NCBI GenBank assembly: GCA_946811695.1
Contig: OX328126.1
Span: 83,542,036-83,606,035, forward strand
Direction: 5' to 3'
DNA: 64,000 nucleotides
DNA from: Gonocerus acuteangulatus
Lineage: Eukaryota > Arthropoda > Insecta > Hemiptera > Coreidae
Each line of letters opens with the position of its first letter. The first letter of the stretch is position 1. Shown one piece after another: positions 54,465-63,671 of the stretch. The notes under the pieces were generated by a model that had not been told where the DNA came from, searched no databases, and saw only the letters and a program-made list of their open reading frames with translations. Position numbers and translations under genes: made by a program.

Positions 54465-54610
54465 AGTCAACATTAGCCAAAGGGTTATCCATTCCTCTCG
54501 CTCATTGGCCAGAGTCCACCAGTTCCAAACTCCTGCTTTTGTATATCATCCTCCAGGTAATTTAGCCATCCAAATCTAGGCCTTCCTCTCTTTCTAGGTC
54601 CTCCTTGTGA
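54465..54610 (-). pseudogene. LINE C-terminal tail fragment
   Basis: The minus strand reads RGRPRFGWLNYLEDDIQKQE, then TGGLWPMSERNG and a stop. The GRPR.GW…LEDDI word is the basic tail of a non-LTR reverse transcriptase. It is short and shows no further domain. Confidence 0.75.
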
Positions 54611-55160
54611 ACCCCACAACATGAAATCAGCTCTAAGAAATCTTGTGTAACTAAAAGATTCAATTCATAACAAATGTTAGTTAACATATTTAAGAACCGA
54701 TTCCGTCGATTGGAAAATGATGATTGAAGTAATAGAGAAGGCCTTATCCAAAGAGAGATACTGTCAGGAAGCCATTGAAGCAAAGAGACACCACCTCTAA
54801 TACGCTGACAAATGGGGCGCCATTATCTGGGACAAATGTCACCCTGAGGAGATAGTGGGCGACCCTTCCCCAATCAACACTCTTAGCCAATAATCGAAGA
54901 GAATGTCTGAGCTGTGACTTCTATCTTTACTTGTTAAGGCTGGCCGTGTAGGTGCTGAATCTCTGCTCTTTAGTATTCGTCTACTGTAATCTAATTTACT
55001 GAACACGGTGCTGTGTCATCTATTACCTTGGTATAGAGAAATTCTTAACCAATGGGTTGGGACCACGACTTGGGTTACAAAAAAAGGTCCGTCACGCAGT
55101 AGATGCTAACCTAGGCACATTTCCCACGGCGAGAATCTTATACTTGGATCTTATACATTT
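54611..55160. other. No gene recognised
   Basis: Sequence of average composition, possibly more of the same decayed LINE on the minus strand. No further domain was recognised. Confidence 0.45.
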
Positions 55161-55162
55161 TG

Positions 55163-55358
55163 GAGGTCCGGTGGTCTAGAGTGTTTAAGTGTGAGCACTT
55201 AAAACTCCGTGCGAAGGGTCATGGGTTCGATTCCCACTATCGGGTGGTGGCCTTTCTTCAGAAAAAAGAAAAAAGAAAAGGCATCACCCCTATCCTGTCT
55301 AGAAAAGGGTGGTAACTTAGAGATAACCAGTCTTAAAATTCTTTGTTAAGAATAATGC
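55163..55358 (+). repeat. SINE family 2, complete-looking copy (first of a pair)
   Basis: GGTCCGGTGGTCTAGAGTGT, then box B GGGTTCGATTCCCAC, GGCATCACCCCTATCCTGTC, TAGAAAAGGGTGGTAAC and AATTCTTTGTTAAGAATAAT. It is followed directly by a second copy. Confidence 0.88.
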
Positions 55359-55572
55359 GGTGGCCCGGTGGCCGTGAGTGTTAAGGCGTGATCACTTAAC
55401 GCTCCGTGCCAAGGGTCGTGGGTTCAATTCCCACTATGGGGTGGTGGCGTTTCCTTAGAAAAAAGAAAAGGCATCAGCCCTGTCCTGTCTAGAAAAGGGT
55501 CATACCCTAGAGATAACAAATCCTAAAACACTTTGTTAATAATAATGGACGTCAAAATTTAAATAAATTTGT
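55359..55572 (+). repeat. SINE family 2, second copy of the tandem pair
   Basis: GGTGGCCCGGTGGCCGTGAG, GTTAAGGCGTGATCACTTAA, box B GGGTTCAATTCCCAC, the family body, then AATAATGGACGTCAAAATTT and a TAAA tail. Intact head and tail make it the best reference copy of this family in the window. Confidence 0.9.
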
Positions 55573-56390
55573 AATGGACAGCTGACTCAATTACTGGCCT
55601 AAACAGAACTTTTTACTAGAATTCTTGACGCCCTAAGTTACGAAAACAGTCGTTTCATTTGTATAAATATATTTATAAATTTGTTGATGAAATAGCGCAA
55701 CTAAGAATGCTTCGTCTTAAACAAAAGGAGAAATGCTTAAATATTGTTTTGTTTTTTTAATAACCAAATATAACACGACCTAAAAGAGGAATTCGGAAGC
55801 ACTAATAAGGAACATTAGCGTCTTATAACTCATAAATCACAATTTTGTGTAAACTTTTCATATTTTTATTAAATATGTATTGCTAACGGACAGGAAACCT
55901 TCATAAGTGGAAGATGGCAGTTATATAGACTTTAAATGTCATAAAATGTAGTTCCAAGCAAACAGTTTGCAAGAACTGCTTCAGACGATGAAGTTCTTGT
56001 GATTCGGAATTTTTTTGTTGGTATTCCATCTGCATCGTAGAAACTAGAATTCATTGGTAGGCTAAAGACATTTTCCAATTAATACGAAAATATTATAGAG
56101 TAATTCCAGAATCACTTGATGACCTGGAAAATTAATCACAGGTTGTTACTTACTTACAGACCACTACAAGGAGCCATATTGGTTTTATGAAAGAGGAAAT
56201 GGACTAATACTAATGCGGAAGCTTGGTGAGATATAGAAGGCCGGGTGGGGATTATAGCTACCAGCCCACTAACGACCTCTGGATGGGGAAACGACGAGTT
56301 ACAGTCCTCGAGTAACTAGTGTCATTTACCAGGGGGGAAACTACTTAACAGCCTCAATTAACAATTTAATTACTAACTAGTCCGAGGAGA
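55573..56390. other. No gene recognised
   Basis: AT-rich DNA with no supported feature before the 43-bp array. Confidence 0.5.
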
Positions 56391-56402
56391 CTATAGCAGT
56401 AA

Positions 56403-56900
56403 CTGTCAGCGAGGTACTTGTCAGCTTAGTAGGATGCTGCTAGTGCTGTCAGCGAGGTTTTTTTCAGCCTTGTAGGAAGCTATTAGTGCTGTCAGTGAGG
56501 TTTTGTTCAGCTTTGTAGGAAGCTGTTAGTGCAGTCAGCGAGGTATTGTTCAGCTTTGTAAGAAGCTGTTAGTGCTGTCAGCGAGGTTCTTCTTAGCTTA
56601 GCAAGAAAATGCCAGTGCTGTCAGCGAGGTTTTGTTCAGCTTTGTCAGGGAGGTACTTTTAAGCTTAGTTGGAAGCTGTTAGCGCTGAAAGCGAGGTTCT
56701 TCTCATCGTAGTCGTAAGCTGCTAGCGCTGTGAGTGAGGTTCTTCTAAGCTTAGTAGAGAGCTGCTAGTACTGTAAGCGTGGTTCTTCTCAGTTTAGTAG
56801 GAGGCTTTAACGTTATCAGCGAGGTTCTTCTCAGCGTAGTCGTAAGCTGCTAGCGCTGTCAGTGAGGTTCTTCTCAGCTTAATAGAGTTCTGCTATTCCT
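56403..56900 (+). repeat. Diverged 43-bp tandem array, about 11 units
   Basis: The unit is CTGTCAGCGAGGTTCTTCTC, AGCTTAGTAGGAAGCTGCTA, GTG with many substitutions and some length changes. The first starts are at 56403 and 56446. Most units carry AGCTT…AAGCT, so each can fold into a small hairpin. 43 is not a multiple of three and no frame stays open. Confidence 0.92.
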
Positions 56901-56920
56901 GTTATACCATATTGTTATGA

Positions 56921-56961
56921 CATTTTAGACTCTTGCACTTTTCGTGCAAGAGTCTAAAATG
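56921..56961. other. Perfect 18-bp inverted repeat with 5-base loop
   Basis: CATTTTAGACTCTTGCAC at 56921-56938 is followed by TTTTC and its exact reverse complement at 56944-56961. Confidence 0.95.
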
Positions 56962-56999
56962 GGGTTATGGGATATTACATTCGTTCAGTGGAGTAGCTT

Positions 57000-57689
57000 T
57001 CTTTGGCCCATTATTGTTTCATATATAGCCCACGGCAACGTGAATTATTGCAGTACCGGAAAATCATTTCGGAGTTTTCTGGAAAGAGCATGTCCATGCT
57101 TACGTCCACGTCAAATGACTGTAAATGGAGAGGCACATTGTGAATTTTCTCACTCCATAACCTCAACAAGTAGCTCACAGCAATCTTGGAATATATGAAC
57201 AACATCTGAACTCGTTAATGTTAGCAAATTGAGCTTTATTTTACAATATTCCTTGCTAGTAGGGAAGCAGCAAGCATACTATCCCGGAAATATGAAAAAA
57301 GATTCAAATATGACTCGAATCAGGCAGATGAGTTTTTGTATCAATTGAATGAAAATTATGTCTTTGTCTGCAAACAATCAAAGGGCCTATCAAAGCTAAC
57401 AAGGTTGCCCTTTGTTTCGTTTTTTGGTCGTTTGGTGGCTGGAGGTTCAACACAATGTATATCACGCCTGTCTACAGCTTTATTTTCTGTTTTTTTTTTG
57501 TTTTGTTTTTTGTCTTGTCAACGCAATCCTGATCATTTGATGTTGCATTAGTATAAAAAAAAAAAAATCCAATCTCCTCATCGAGACGTGTTTTCATTCT
57601 GTACCCCCCATTCCTGGTGCGATTATTTGGTAATTCCTGCCGCTTAAATTAACTTACCGACAGCCTGGCTGGCTGTTTAACGGGACACG
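57000..57689. other. No recognised gene
   Basis: GC content is higher than average around 57010-57200 and 57280-57400, with short open frames, none recognisable. T runs lie near 57490-57510 and an A run at 57555. Confidence 0.4.
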
Positions 57690-58005
57690 CCTTTTAGCGC
57701 TTTTGGTTCCTCCCACCATAGAGAGGAAATTCGCTTATGAGGTTGACCTAATGACGCCTTCCGGAAGTGCCGATTACAAAATTTCACGCTAGAACCGGAA
57801 AATCAATTTTGAATATATTCGTTTGTTCGCTCTCCCCCCGGCGGTAATAATTTTCCGATTTTTATAAAATTCGATGCAAAAATACTTGACATGATAGTTA
57901 ACCAGCCGAAACTTCTTAACGCAACTCTGTTATACAGGCGACATTCGCACGAAAAAACCATCGTGCTTATGTATTTTCGCTTGCAGGCTTCCATGTACAC
58001 ATTTT
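57690..58005 (+). repeat. Repeat T, copy 2
   Basis: Shares, in opposite orientation to 36325-36445, GGTTCCTCCCACCATAGAGA, CCGGAAGTGCCGATTACAAA and the ACCGGAAAATC end. Further right, GTTAACCAGCCGAAACTTCT and ATTCGCACGAAAAAACCATC resemble, inverted, the ends of repeat R. Confidence 0.55.
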
Positions 58006-59427
58006 GTAGGTTCTGTAATGTAGAAAAACGAGTGAACCCATTTTTAATGTGATATGCGGCCGTTTTACAGGAAAGTGGGTAGATCTGTTTTTTCTAAATA
58101 ATTTTATTTTAATTATTCAGCAACGATTGATTCGGTTGAAAACTGTTTCAGACGTTTTTTATTCATTTAAACAAAGCTATTTTGGTTGCGTATTGAGTGA
58201 AGTTAGAACTAGAAAAAAATATGACATTAATAGGCATCCGGGACCGGGGGGGGGGGCGGTTTTGGGATCTTCGTTTATTATATCTAGAAAACGGTGGGAA
58301 AAGCGTTGTTAATCTTAAGTGAACAGGAGCCATTTGAAAGGTTTTTAAATTCTCTTTACAAAGGTTCTATAGCGATTTTTGATGGGAGGATGTTAAGCCG
58401 AGAATAAGTGCCCAAAACTGAAAGTTTTTTTTTGTCTGGTGGCTTTCTTTTTTAATTTGATGTTTTTTTTAAATCGCATATAACAATAAAATGAGTATAA
58501 AACAAGGTAACTATATTATAACAGGGCGAAGGAAATAATTTCTGCTTAGAATACTGTCAGTTTCCTGTTGTGTCGCCTAAAATTTCAATTTACATTTTTT
58601 ATGGAAAATCGAAAGTGTTTCTATTCTCAGCTTTCCAAATGCCCTTAGATATTAAATAGCCCAAGATATTTTTCAAAATTCCTCCTGGTTCAATTTTTGA
58701 TAAAAAAATCTGAAAAAATTAATTTGTGATTATCTCATACATCTCTATTCATGAAAACATTTTGAAAAATATCTGAGATATCATGGCACGGACATATATT
58801 AAAATTGGGCGATTTGACGTGAAATGACGCCTTAGGGATAAGACCGGGACCTTATTTTTATTTTGTTCTGATTGCCTGAAGTTCTGCTTAGCACAGTTAA
58901 ATAGCGTGGACAATAGCAGAAACCTCCATTAACCCACAGCATCCACTGTCTAGGGTTTGATCGGCCCTTGGTACTACCACCACTTCTAAACTAACCAGTA
59001 TATCTGTTGGTTTAATGCACTATGTCCTCTTTCCCCGTTAGTGGACTGATGTTTATACTACAGTTGACAGGGCAATAATACCGACCGCATCACTTTTTGC
59101 CCGAAGCTAAGTACTAAACCACAGTTTTTTTTGTTGTGGAGAGGAGACAGATTGTTGTTTTGTTCCGGTGTAGGTGGAACGTCGCTGTGTGCTTCCATTG
59201 TGCTGCTGTGTTTTATGAACGCTGCATTTGTGTGTGTTCCATTGTGGAGTGAGGAGTCTATTGTTCTCGTCGGCGGGCAATCCAAGGTCCTATTGTCTTA
59301 CTCTTTGCTCTCACGCTGCCAATTTAACGTTTAGTCTCACTCGGAAACTGATTAAATTCACATTAATCAACTTCGTGGAATTCGGACTATTGTTTTCTGT
59401 TTAATCTGGCTCATTCGGAGTTTATGG

Positions 59428-59432
<5 letters not shown>
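58006..59432. other. No gene recognised (1.4 kb)
   Basis: Contains a G run at about 58247-58256 and average unique-looking sequence. No ORF with a known domain and no tRNA or rRNA pattern could be supported. Confidence 0.5.

Positions 59433-59460
<28 letters not shown>
59433..59460. repeat. Short (AT)n microsatellite
   Basis: About 14 AT units. Confidence 0.9.
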
Positions 59461-59463
<3 letters not shown>

Positions 59464-59644
59464 TATTGTTTGTTTATTTGAAATGTGTACAATATATACA
59501 AGTTGATTAAAACTGTAAAATTAAAACAAAATAAAAATAATAAATTGAGAGGAGATGGTTGACCGTAGATGATGCAAGGTAGGGATTGTCGGGGTTCGGT
59601 CACTGCTATTTAATAAAACTACATTTTATCATAAAAATGGTTTT

Positions 59645-59692
59645 ATTGTGCCGACGTTTCGGCTTGAACTTCAAGCCTTCATCAGGGCTGTA
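59645..59692 (-). ncRNA. Hammerhead-ribozyme-like motif of a Penelope-like element
   Basis: Minus strand: ACAGCC, core CTGATGA (59685-59679), one unpaired A, a strong hairpin GGCTTGA/TCAAGCC, GAAA (59660-59657), palindromic ACGT and then C, giving the cleavage triplet GTC, then GGCAC. Stem I is GCC with GGC (3 bp). The very short self-complementary stem III implies activity as a dimer, as described for Penelope-like elements. Confidence 0.6.
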
Positions 59693-59726
59693 AAAAACAA
59701 GTAGGACGGATGTAATACTGAAATAT

Positions 59727-59734
<8 letters not shown>

Positions 59735-59775
<41 letters not shown>

Positions 59776-59835
59776 TACATACACAAATACACATACATAT
59801 ATACATACATATATACATACATATATACATACATA
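59735..59835. repeat. (AT)n and (CATACATATATA)n microsatellites
   Basis: AT dinucleotides at 59735-59771 followed by ACATACATATAT-type repeats to about 59835, inside the 3' region of the Penelope-like element. Confidence 0.9.
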
Positions 59836-60238
59836 TATATATGGAAAAAGACAAAACATAAAATACTAGAACATAATATATACAAGAACAATGTGCTCTA
59901 GAAGTGTTTGGATTATTAGGAAAACAGATATAAGAATAACAGATTACATATTAGATTAGATATAAGAATAACAATATGGGCTTACCGATGGGAAGATAGA
60001 GAACTATTCCTCACAAATGCGGGATCATTTCTGACAGTTAATACAGGGAAACATAGGAAGAAAGGAGTTGGTGAGGGGGGGGGGGGGTTCTGGACCACCC
60101 AATGGACAGAGAATATAGAAGATGAAAGAAAGAGCGGCGAAAGCGGCGAAGTACAGTAAGGGGTCATAAAGTCATAAAATGTTGTGTTAATGGAAAGGGA
60201 GGCGGTATAAAGGGCTATATTGCAGGCGGTATAGGGGA

Positions 60239-60614
60239 TTAGGATGGAGTTTTTAATAAATGGAAGATGTTGGAGTAGGTAGAGGAGATGACTTCTTTGT
60301 CAATTTTGTCATTAACTGGGTTATTTTTTAGGTGGATAAAAATTGATTCGGAAAGGAGGCGTTTGTCTTCGTTGGATTCAGTGGAAAGGATGGTGTATAG
60401 GTCAAAACCAAAGTCATGTCCGTCTGTGATGGCATGTCTAGTTAAAGCTGTCTTTATGTCTTTATTCCGGACATCGTTTTTGTGGTTGTTGATACGTTTT
60501 CTTACTGGGTTTTTAGTCTGTCCAATGTACGCACTATTGCAGTTGGGTGTGATGCAAGGGATTCTGTACACTACCGCCTGGGAGGATTGTCTGGATGGGA
60601 TTGGAAATATAAGG
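60239..60614 (-). pseudogene. GIY-YIG endonuclease domain of Penelope-like element
   Basis: The minus frame reads AVVYRIPC, then CNSAYIGQTKNPVRKRINNH, KNDV, TALTRHAITDGHDFGFDLYT and ESIFIHLKNNPVND. It shows the GIY (here VVY) and YIG strands, the conserved Arg, the His of NNHK and the Glu/Asn region near the end. A cysteine pair (C-x4-C) interrupts between the two strands, as is usual in Penelope-like elements. The frame has a stop just upstream, so no complete polyprotein exists here. Confidence 0.85.
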
Positions 60615-60739
60615 ATAGACCTTCAGGATTAGGATGTTGGGACAATTTGGAGTGGAACATATGGATAGTATTTATTGATCGAAAAGAACGGAAGCGCAAA
60701 GAGACAACGCAATTCCTGCGAGTCGGACTTTATTAAGTT

Positions 60740-61335
60740 TGGACTCTATCGATATTTTAAACAGCTAACTACAATTACAAAATATTGTTGTGACGTACGT
60801 GATCTTCAGCTATTACTTGGGCATTTTAAGAAGAGTAGGATTGGGCGTAAATTTATTCGGGCAGGTAACTGCATGGTTATTTCGCCATAGAATATATTTA
60901 TGCCAGTTTCATATTTGTTTTTGTGTTAAACCCTTTCCTGCTTGCAACAAGAACTTATTTTAATGTTTTTTTTTTTAACAAGTCTTCTGGATATGACCGT
61001 GTCAAATTGGTAGCTACCGATGTTTCTCCAGACATTCTACACGCTTCCTCAAGGGTCCTTCTGAGAATGCAGATCAAATAACATTGACCGTGGAAGTCAC
61101 GAGAATTAAGAGCTTATTTTATTTATTTTTCTTCGTTCTTATTTTTTATCATCTCTCTTTACATTATTATTTCTTTTTTATTCATGATCCTTTACAGAAT
61201 TTTAAATAGCTTGCAGACTTTCAGGAGTTGGATCATTTCATCTATAGTTCCCTGGTTATTTTGAAGAACCTCTGCTACATTTCGAGTTATATTAGTTGCC
61301 TAAACATTGTTTCATATTCCGGACATTCCTCTATT
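60740..61335. other. No gene; possible further retroelement debris
   Basis: 61015-61075 has a minus-strand phrase (CCTTGAGGAAGCGTGTAGAA, GGAGAAACATCGGTA) reminiscent of a terminal repeat of a Penelope-like element, but without a convincing fold. Otherwise nothing was recognised. Confidence 0.4.
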
Positions 61336-61511
61336 TTTTTTTTTTACGGCGCATCAACAAATCTCGGCCATTAGCGCCGGCCTCCAGGGTGCAGCCAGGA
61401 ATTTTCTCAGCGAGCCCTGAGATGAGAAAATTCCTGCCGCCGGTGGGGATCGAACCCACCATCTCCCGCTTATGAATCCAGCGCGCTAGCCACTAGACCA
61501 CGGGAGACCCC
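61336..61511 (-). repeat. SINE family 1, complete copy with 13-bp target duplication
   Basis: Minus strand: tRNA-like head GGGTCTCCCGTGGTCTAGTG, GCTAGCGCGCTGGATTCATA, box B GGTTCGATCCCCACC, then a body with inverted words AGGAATTTTCTCA and TGAGAAAATTCCT, GGCTGCACCCTGGA, and an A tail after GATGCGCCGT. ACATTCCTCTATT flanks both sides (61323-61335 and 61512-61524). The head is tRNA-like with clear box A and box B, so transcription by RNA polymerase III is expected. Confidence 0.93.
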
Positions 61512-61849
61512 ACATTCCTCTATTATATGGCTTATCGTTAAAACATGAGAGCATGGTTCACTTTGAGGTTGTGGTTCTTTTTTAATGAAATGACTATGTG
61601 TTATATGACTATGGCTTATTCGAAGTCGTGTTACTACCACTTCCTCCCTTCGATTTCCTTTTTCTGCACTGAAAGTATGCCCATTTCAAATTTTCTTTCA
61701 GTCGTTTCTGACCCTTAAAATTCAACCACATCTTCATGTCGAATTCTTCGTTGACATGCAAAACAGGAGAGTGAGTTTCTATTGCCTCTTAGGCTGTTGT
61801 ATCGGCTGCTTACTAACCCTTAGTTAGTGGCGTGCTTTTTCTTCCATAA

Positions 61850-62925
61850 CAAGTGGCATCGGGTCACCAGTGACGCGAATTCTAAACTGATTTTTTGGGT
61901 AATGTAATTTAAAAAAATAATTATAAACACAAATATTTATTAAAATACAGGTCATTTATTAATATAATACAATAGTTATCAAAATTTCTATAAAAAAATC
62001 GTTAAAAAAATAGTCCTGAATGGAAGGTATGAAAATGACGGCGTTGTTTGTTTTCAAAATTAAAATTGATGTAGTTTTCATTCATTAACGAAAAATAAAA
62101 AAAAAAAAAAAACATAAGGCTTACGTTAATTGCATACAAGTTATGCATAGTCCTTATATACACATTTGTCACAAAATGGAGAATATTTATTTCCATTAGT
62201 GGAAGGACAAAAACTACACATTTTCCTTTTCTGTCTGCTTAATTCTCCTGCTTCATCTTTATTTCCTGGCTGAATAACCATCAAACCTTGTTCTTCCGTA
62301 CATATATTAATCTTTTTGTTTGAGAGGCCTAGGTTAAAAAAGGATTTGCAACCAACAGATGCCATAATTCTTGACTACCTAAGCCTTTCAATAAGCTCTT
62401 CCTACCATCTGCTTTCCAGAATCCAGTGAAGTTTTTATGAACAACATATGCATTTATAGCGCTGAGAATGATCAAATGAAAAAATATAGCGAAACACCAT
62501 TTCTTGGTTCATAGTCCAACATTATATTTCGCACACATTTGGTTATTTGTGGCTATTCCTCCTTTAGTAGAATTAAAAAGTCATCTTAGCTGGTTTATTT
62601 TTTTCACCCCAGGATTCATCGATATCTTAGATAAACTTTATTGAAGTCCTTTGATAAAAAAGTTGGTTTCACATTGATCGTCAATCTCCGCCGATAAAGT
62701 AGAATTACTATCGTGGTCACTTTGATGAACTTCTTACCGTTCCTGCCTCTTGAATAACGCCAATATTTCCTCAAAAGTACTAAATAATTCAAATTGAGCC
62801 ATTAAGAAGAGTGAAAATACTTTCAAAATAGTAAATTACGTCTTACAAATTTTAGGACGTAAACACTGGCGTCGGGTCATAATGGCCTCACGTGTTAGAA
62901 CACCAACACTGGCGTCGGGTCAAAT
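61850..62925 (-). mobile_element. Internally deleted piggyBac-like element, copy of a second family
   Basis: The minus strand starts (near 62800) MAQFELFSTFEEILALFKRQ, an acidic N-terminal piece, and soon jumps to the C-terminal third of a piggyBac-type transposase (62600-62141). The words TGGCGTCGGGTCA at 62871 and 62912 on the right and TGGCATCGGGTCA at 61855 on the left mark possible ends. TTAA target sites could not be confirmed. Confidence 0.7.
62141..62595 (-). pseudogene. piggyBac-type transposase, C-terminal part with stop
   Basis: Reads FNSTKGGIATNNQMCAKYNV, GL, stop, TKKWCFAIFFHLIILSAINA, YVVHKNFTGFWKAD, then KRKMCSFCPSTNGNKYSPFC, DKC. This matches the family's YNxxMGGVDxxDQ…KKWxxxxFFHLxxxxxxNAY helix region and the cysteine-rich C-terminal knuckle (C-x2-C…C-x2-C). 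The Asp of the GGVD word is absent, and the frame has a stop and a shift, so it is inactive. Confidence 0.78.
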
Positions 62926-63619
62926 AGTCAAATAGACACAAAAATACTCCTTTGACGAAGATGTCACTAATACTGAAACTTGACAAAAGCAGTTCTAGGA
63001 GATTACAATGGATAGGGAACACAATTACAATAAGTTCAAAAGCAAAAATCGAATTAAGAAATACCTTCGGGTCAATATGACCCGACGCCACTGTCATTAT
63101 GACTGACTGGAATGTCATTGTTTCCTTCATAGTGCGAATCATGTTTAAATAATGTTGGATTTTATTTGAAGGCCCCAGAAATAAAGGGGTCTAAGTGACA
63201 TTCTTGGGGAAAAAATGAGTCTGATACAGGAATGGGTTGTGAACACCGTAATCATGTCGGTAAAGAGATCCAAGTGGTTTTCTTGACAGTTGCTGCCACC
63301 TAGCTTGTGTTCTCTTGAGTATTTTCACTTATGTAATGTTAGATTAGAAGGAAATTAATAGGTCTATTTGCGGGTCCTCTAGTTCTTTTGTTAAACAGAT
63401 GAGGGAACCTGAGGTTTCGTCTAGTCTTATTGGAACTGTAAAAATCTAGTTTTTGATATTACCCCATATGTTCAACTTTGAATCCATTTTTCCCAAAATA
63501 TTGAGTTTGTTACTTCGACCCCTTGACCCCCTCTTCATTTTATGTGTGTCTCGGGATTTTAGCTCTGTTACTATTAATAATGTTTAGAGCTGTAGAGGAA
63601 GGTTTGCCTACGTTCCATT
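62926..63619. other. No gene; scattered GTCGGGTCA words
   Basis: Around 63068-63095 GGGTCAATATGACCCGACGC is a palindromic form of the piggyBac-like end motif. Otherwise no feature is supported. Confidence 0.5.
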
Positions 63620-63630
63620 AGGTGATACAT

Positions 63631-63671
63631 AGTTCCTGAAGAGGACTCTGGGGGTTGAAACATGTAGAGCC
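63631..63671 (+). ncRNA. Hammerhead-ribozyme-like motif, diverged
   Basis: AGTTC, core CTGAAGA (63636-63642), a weak stem II region GGACTCTGGGGGTT, GAAA (63657-63660), palindromic ACATGT followed by A (triplet GTA), then GAGC. Stem I is GTTC with GAGC (4 bp, one G-U). Stem II now has an A-G mismatch and G-U pairs, so the copy is probably decaying. The sequence after it (AATAAATAGAC) resembles the 36.1-kb copy (CAATAAATAGT). Confidence 0.45.

Larger units (their letters stand above)
59640..60625 (-). mobile_element. Penelope-like retroelement, 3' part
   Basis: On the minus strand, a GIY-YIG endonuclease reading frame (about 60614-60239) is followed by a non-coding region with AT and TACA microsatellites and then a hammerhead-like motif at 59692-59645. 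That order (reverse transcriptase, GIY-YIG, then a terminal repeat carrying a hammerhead) is the established layout of Penelope-like elements. The reverse transcriptase is not visible upstream, so the copy is truncated. Confidence 0.8.

Noticed and set aside
55380..55445. Class II tRNA gene
   Set aside because: It is the head of a SINE family present several times in the window, with the same body and tail.
56403..56900. CRISPR array
   Set aside because: The repeats are adjacent, without unique spacers, and the DNA is eukaryotic.
57011..57205. Missing upstream exon of the DPP10-like gene
   Set aside because: The minus-strand translation shows no propeller motif and no fitting splice phase.
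61015..61075. Possible fourth hammerhead-like motif on the minus strand
   Set aside because: CCTTGAGGA has an extra base in the core and no plausible stem II could be drawn, so only a resemblance to retroelement terminal repeats remains.
61440..61510. True tRNA gene on the minus strand
   Set aside because: Box A and box B are good, but the sequence continues into a SINE body and A tail and is flanked by a 13-bp target duplication.
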